Shown here piece after piece: positions 17,226 to 20,520 of a stretch of 20,520 nucleotides of DNA. The notes beneath the pieces are model-generated. The model did no database searches, was not told the origin of the DNA, and worked only from the letters and a program-made list of their open reading frames with translations. Position numbers and translations under genes: made by a program. The stretch comes from Terfezia claveryi. Taxonomy: Eukaryota; Ascomycota; Pezizomycetes; Pezizales; Pezizaceae. Each line of letters starts with the position of its first letter. Within the stretch, counting starts at the first letter, position 1. The DNA lies in contig WHUX01000532.1 of assembly GCA_015179025.1 (NCBI GenBank), positions 1 to 20,520 on the forward strand, given 5' to 3'.

Positions 17226-18276
17226 TGTTATGGACGGAGGTTGGAAGGTAATTCCCGCGTCGACGCGGTAACAACAACTTATTCTGGTTTAGGGTATCAC
17301 CTGTGATCGCAAGTGATGGACGTGAGTGTCGAGGTATCGCACACGTAGGGAGCTCTACGTGTGTGATCAGGTGTCTAGGGACTTCGGGCAAAACCAAAGT
17401 CGAGCGAGGTATCGCGGTCAAGGTCGAGAAGGCGAGGTAGTCTGAGCTACTCTCAAGAACAGTGGTGCAGATATATTTGTATAACAACTAGGTACAGGAA
17501 GGTAGACAAGTTGTTGCGTGGGGAAGAAAGAAACAGAATACAGACGTCAAGAACAGGCTTCTTTTATAGAGATCCTGTCTCCATCTCGAACAACACCTTT
17601 TTGGCTAACACAACGGTCTAGACAAAGCATAACGGAAGATGAACACGCAAGCCAGCTCACGGATACACGGATCCTGTGAGATCGTCGAGAACGAGGCGTC
17701 TGGCAATAACGGATAATGCTGGTGTGAACAGAAGACCTAAAGAATTGTACATAAGTGAAGGTGAAATTTCTGATAAGCTAAAGAAAGAGTTTTGAGCGAG
17801 AGCAGGTTGTTCCCAATCTGAGAGTCATGCCAGTTTTGGTTCGACTCTCAAATAAGGTCTGGGTCAAAATAGGGTTCGAGGGTTTCCGGGGTATTTCCTA
17901 AATCTGAGAGTCGTGCCAGTTTTGGTCCGACTCTCAAATAAGGTTTGGGTCAAAATAGGGTTCGAGGGTTTCTGGGGTATTTCCTAAATCTGAGAGTCAT
18001 GCCAGTTTTGGTTCGACTCTCAAATAAGGTCTGGGTCAAAATAGGGTTCGAGGTTTTCCAGGGTATTTCCTAGTTTGAGAGTCGTGCCAGTTTTGGTTAG
18101 ACTCTCAAGTGTCGAATCCATAAGCGAGCGACTAGGACTTCCGGGATGCGGGCGGATGTCGGCTAGCCAGGAGAGGCAGGGTCGAGAACATAGTCACATG
18201 ATATACTTTGGCAAGTGCGTGGGTTGCCGGCGATATTGATCGGGGTCAGGATCGTGATTCGAGAGGGTTCGTAACA
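17226..18276 (-). repeat. 3' LTR of copy D (1051 bp)
   Basis: In element orientation it starts TGTTACGAACCC directly after the polypurine tract and ends CCGTCCATAACA at the junction with C's gag. It contains a four-fold 86-bp array (17819-18108), a CACACGTAG/CTACGTGTG hairpin (17340-17363) and a CACCTG palindrome copy (17295-17318). No gene is recognisable in it. The left boundary is set by where C's gag frame is lost; confirming it needs the other LTR. Confidence 0.8.
17819..18108. repeat. 86-bp tandem array with hairpins in LTR D
   Basis: Units start at 17819, 17905, 17991 and 18076 (periods 86, 86, 85); the fourth is partial. Each begins with TGAGAGTC(A/G)TGCCA, GTTT, then TGGTTCGACTCTCA or a close variant, a hairpin with a TGAGAGTC/GACTCTCA outer stem and a CCA/TGG inner stem. 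It is followed by a spacer containing GGGTCAAAATAGGGTTCGAG. Confidence 0.93.
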
Positions 18277-18291
18277 GTAGCTCCCTCTTCC
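18277..18291 (-). other. Polypurine tract of copy D
   Basis: On the minus strand GGAAGAGGGAGCTAC precedes the LTR start TGTTACGAACC. It is purine-rich apart from the CT near its end. The pol stop lies about 50 bases upstream. Confidence 0.7.
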
Positions 18292-18341
18292 AAGGATGAG
18301 CTCCTGCGAATCCAAGGCAGGATACCAAGTTCAAATTCCAC

Positions 18342-20520
18342 TCATTTAGGTAGAGTGCGAGGACATGGTTTCGAGGGGTATGCAGTGTAGAATTTTTTCA
18401 CAACACTAGGCGTATTCGAAAACATATCGGCAGGTTCCTAGGTAAGCTCGTCATAGCCTACCCAACGGACAAGGTATTCTAGTATGCAACCGCGGAAACG
18501 AGAGTCGACTATTTTGTCTACTTCCCATTCGGGTTCATCCTCAATGATCACAGGTGGTGGGGGAGGCTGGATTTGACCCAGAAGGGGGTCCGTGGAGGCG
18601 GGTTTGAGGAGTGAGACATGAAAAACGGGATGGATTTTCATAGATGCGGGGAGGTCGAATTTATAGGCATGGGAGGAGACCTTCTGGATTATCCGGAATT
18701 TTCCCAACTTCTTGAAGTCAAGTTTTGTCGATGGGCGAGTTGTTTTAACATGTCGATGAAGTAACCACACTTGATCCCCTATTTCGAACTTAGGGGCTGG
18801 AATCCGAGATTTATTAGCTTGTTCGGAGTAGGTAGTTTGTGCCCAGATCATTTCTGATCGAAGATGGGCGTCCAACTCAGCAAGGCGGTCCGTGTATTCT
18901 TTGATCACTTGGGGGGCGGGTAGCTTGGTGGCGGGGTTCGTGGTGATCTGGTATTTGGATTTTCACCGTACATAGCCTGAAAGGGAGTGATACCTAGGGT
19001 CGAGGATAAAGTATTGTTGTAGGAAAACTCGGCCATGGTGAGTAGTTCGGACCAGTTGTCTTATTGATAATTACAGTAAGCCTGCAAGTATTGTTCTGCG
19101 ATGGCATTGATTCATTCCGTTTGTCCATCAGTCTGGGGGTAGAAGGCTTTTGAAACCTTCTATTGAATCCCAACGAGGGAGGTCAAGGAGCGAGTGAATT
19201 CGGATACGTATTGAGTGCCACGGTCTGAAACGATCGAATTGGGAATTCCGTGTAGGCGAAAGACATTATCAAAGAAGAGCTTAGCAATCTGCTTGGAATT
19301 GGCGTCCGTGTTGGTAGGTATATAGTGTGCCATTTTTGACAATCGGTCAACTACAACCAATAAGGCATCGAATCTATTTGAGACGGGAAGGCCAGTAACA
19401 AGGTCCAAGGAGACAGATGACCACTTCCCAAATGGAACTTGAAGTGGTTTTAACAATCTATAGGGGGCATGGCGAGCTTGTTTAATCCGGGCGCAGGTAT
19501 CACAATTTTGAAGGTATCGAGCTATGGTCTGGCGCATCTTTGGCCACCAGTAGTCTCGTGATACCAATTCATAGGTGGCTGCTTGACCGGGGTGTCCCGC
19601 AGCTGGGTGGTCGTGGTAGGTACGGAGAATGCGGAGGTGTATTTCCGGGGAGTCAGGAACATAAACTAGACCATTAACGAGTATAAGTCCCTCCGAGAGC
19701 TGACATTCAGCCAAAGGGATTATCGGGTATTTTCTGGCGCCGTTCTTGAGGGCGTGCATAATCTCGAGAGCGAGCTTGTCAGTCTTGAGGGCGGCAGGAA
19801 TGTCTTCATTGTTAACGATTAAGGCTGCAGAAAGCGAAAATTTCTCGGCGGGTATTAGGGCCTGTGTTGGGCGAGCACGACCATCCCCTTCCTCAGGGAG
19901 GTCTCCAGATCTTCTGGTGAGTGCATCGGCTTTGGTGTTCTGGGTGCCGGGTCTGAAGACAATCTTGAAGTTATATTGGGCTATTTCTTGTGCCCAACGA
20001 GCTTGTCGGCGTGAAAGCAAGGCTTTGGAGGTAAAGCTCTGTAGGTTGGGATGGTCGGTGAGGATAGTGAACGGTCGTGGGAGCTGGTGTAAGTAGATGT
20101 GCCATTTTTCAAGAGCCAGAATGATTGCTAGCAATTCCTTATCTCCAATGCCATAATTGCATTCAGCGGGTGACATTTTTTCCGAAATAAATGCGAACTG
20201 GGTGCAGAACAAATTTCCTATCTTTTGGGTGTTTCTGTGACAGGATTCCGGAGGTGACATAATCTGAGGCATCCGTTTCGACCAAGGTCTCGAGCTCAGG
20301 GTCGAAATGGCGGAGGATGGGTGCGGAGGTGAAGGTTTCCTTGAGAAGTTAAAAACCTCTTCACATGAAGAATTCCAAACAAAAGGAACATCTTTTCGAA
20401 GCAAGTTAAAAAGAGGTTGGCAAAGAGCAGAATACTTATTTATAAACCTACGGTAAAAATTGGCAAATCCAAGAAAACACTGGATATCCTTAACAGAACG
20501 AGGGGTCTCCCAATTAAGAA
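18342..20520 (-). pseudogene. pol: Pol of copy D: RT end, RNase H, integrase, chromodomain
   Basis: The right edge is the end of RT ([16 protein letters not shown]). RNase H follows with [20 protein letters not shown] and LTDHPNLQSF. Integrase has the HHCC finger (HDHPAAGHPG, then NCDTCARIKQ), the first Asp in LDLVTGLP, the second at 19223-19225 (SDRGTQ) and Glu at 19115-19117, again 35 residues between. A chromodomain with EPEWEVDKIVDSR and YLVRWVGYDELT follows, then TAG (18438-18440) where Trp is expected. The ancestral stop is TGA 18342-18344. Lesions: a frameshift pair near 20345 and 20195, stops TAG 19160-19162, TGA 19112-19114 and TAA 19061-19063, and a one-base loss near 18953. The stops are explained by C-to-T or G-to-A changes. 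Confidence 0.9.

Larger units (their letters stand above)
17226..20520 (-). mobile_element. Chromovirus copy D, second family, right end outside window
   Basis: 3' LTR (17226-18276), polypurine tract and pol, on the minus strand, inserted in C's gag after AGATC (17221-17225, expected target duplication). Its pol proteins align with family A/C only at the level of conserved motifs, and its LTR is different and longer. 5' LTR, gag, protease and most of RT are outside the window. Confidence 0.9.

Noticed and set aside
3100..18276. Envelope gene or additional frame after pol
   Set aside because: In A, C and D only about 50 to 190 bases lie between the pol stop and the LTR. There is no space or signal for an env-like frame.
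1..20520. Host protein genes, tRNA or rRNA genes
   Set aside because: No gene outside the retroelements could be supported. I saw no tRNA cloverleaf or rRNA similarity by eye, although a covariance-model scan was not possible.

Overview
The window contains no recognisable host gene. It is a stack of nested, decayed LTR retrotransposons. The organism is most likely a filamentous ascomycete (Pezizomycotina) with a repeat-rich genome. I infer this from Ty3/gypsy chromoviruses (integrase followed by a chromodomain), from 5-bp target duplications, and from many G-to-A and C-to-T lesions resembling repeat-induced point mutation (RIP), which are strongest in an AT-rich block at about 3913-7665. The species cannot be named from this sequence alone.

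Layout. (A) 1-3912, + strand: the 3' part of a chromovirus (RT, RNase H, integrase, chromodomain, polypurine tract, 620-bp 3' LTR), cut by the window edge. 3913-5056: AT-rich non-coding DNA with several tandem duplications and a possible solo copia-type LTR. (B) about 5043-8028, - strand: a heavily mutated relative of A (5' LTR remnant, gag, protease, RT truncated just after YLDD). (E) 8029-12240, + strand: inserted in B's LTR; it has a 5' LTR, gag and protease up to the start of RT. (T) 8257-9960, - strand: a 1.7-kb protein-less LTR element inserted in E's 5' LTR with a perfect GGACC target duplication. (C) 12241-17225, - strand: inserted in E's pol; the best-preserved copy, with 3' LTR, polypurine tract, full pol and half of gag. 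(D) 17226-20520, - strand: a different chromovirus family inserted in C's gag; 1051-bp 3' LTR and pol, cut by the right window edge. The insertion order is therefore B, then E, then C, then D, with T a separate hit on E.

How the genes work together. In family A/B/C/E, gag (coiled-coil N-terminus, CCHC zinc knuckle) and pol (protease, proline-rich spacer, RT, RNase H, Ala/Glu linker, integrase, chromodomain) are separate frames, with pol at -1 relative to gag. Copy C has a canonical slippery heptamer just before the gag stop. All copies are broken by stops or indels and are annotated as pseudogenes.

Most interesting points: a UGA between RNase H and integrase shared by copies A and C, followed in C by a CARYYA-type readthrough context; the conserved -1 slip site; three palindromic modules shared or swapped between LTRs of different families; a hairpin in B's LTR whose two arms changed together; and the complete non-autonomous element T with its own 20-bp array.
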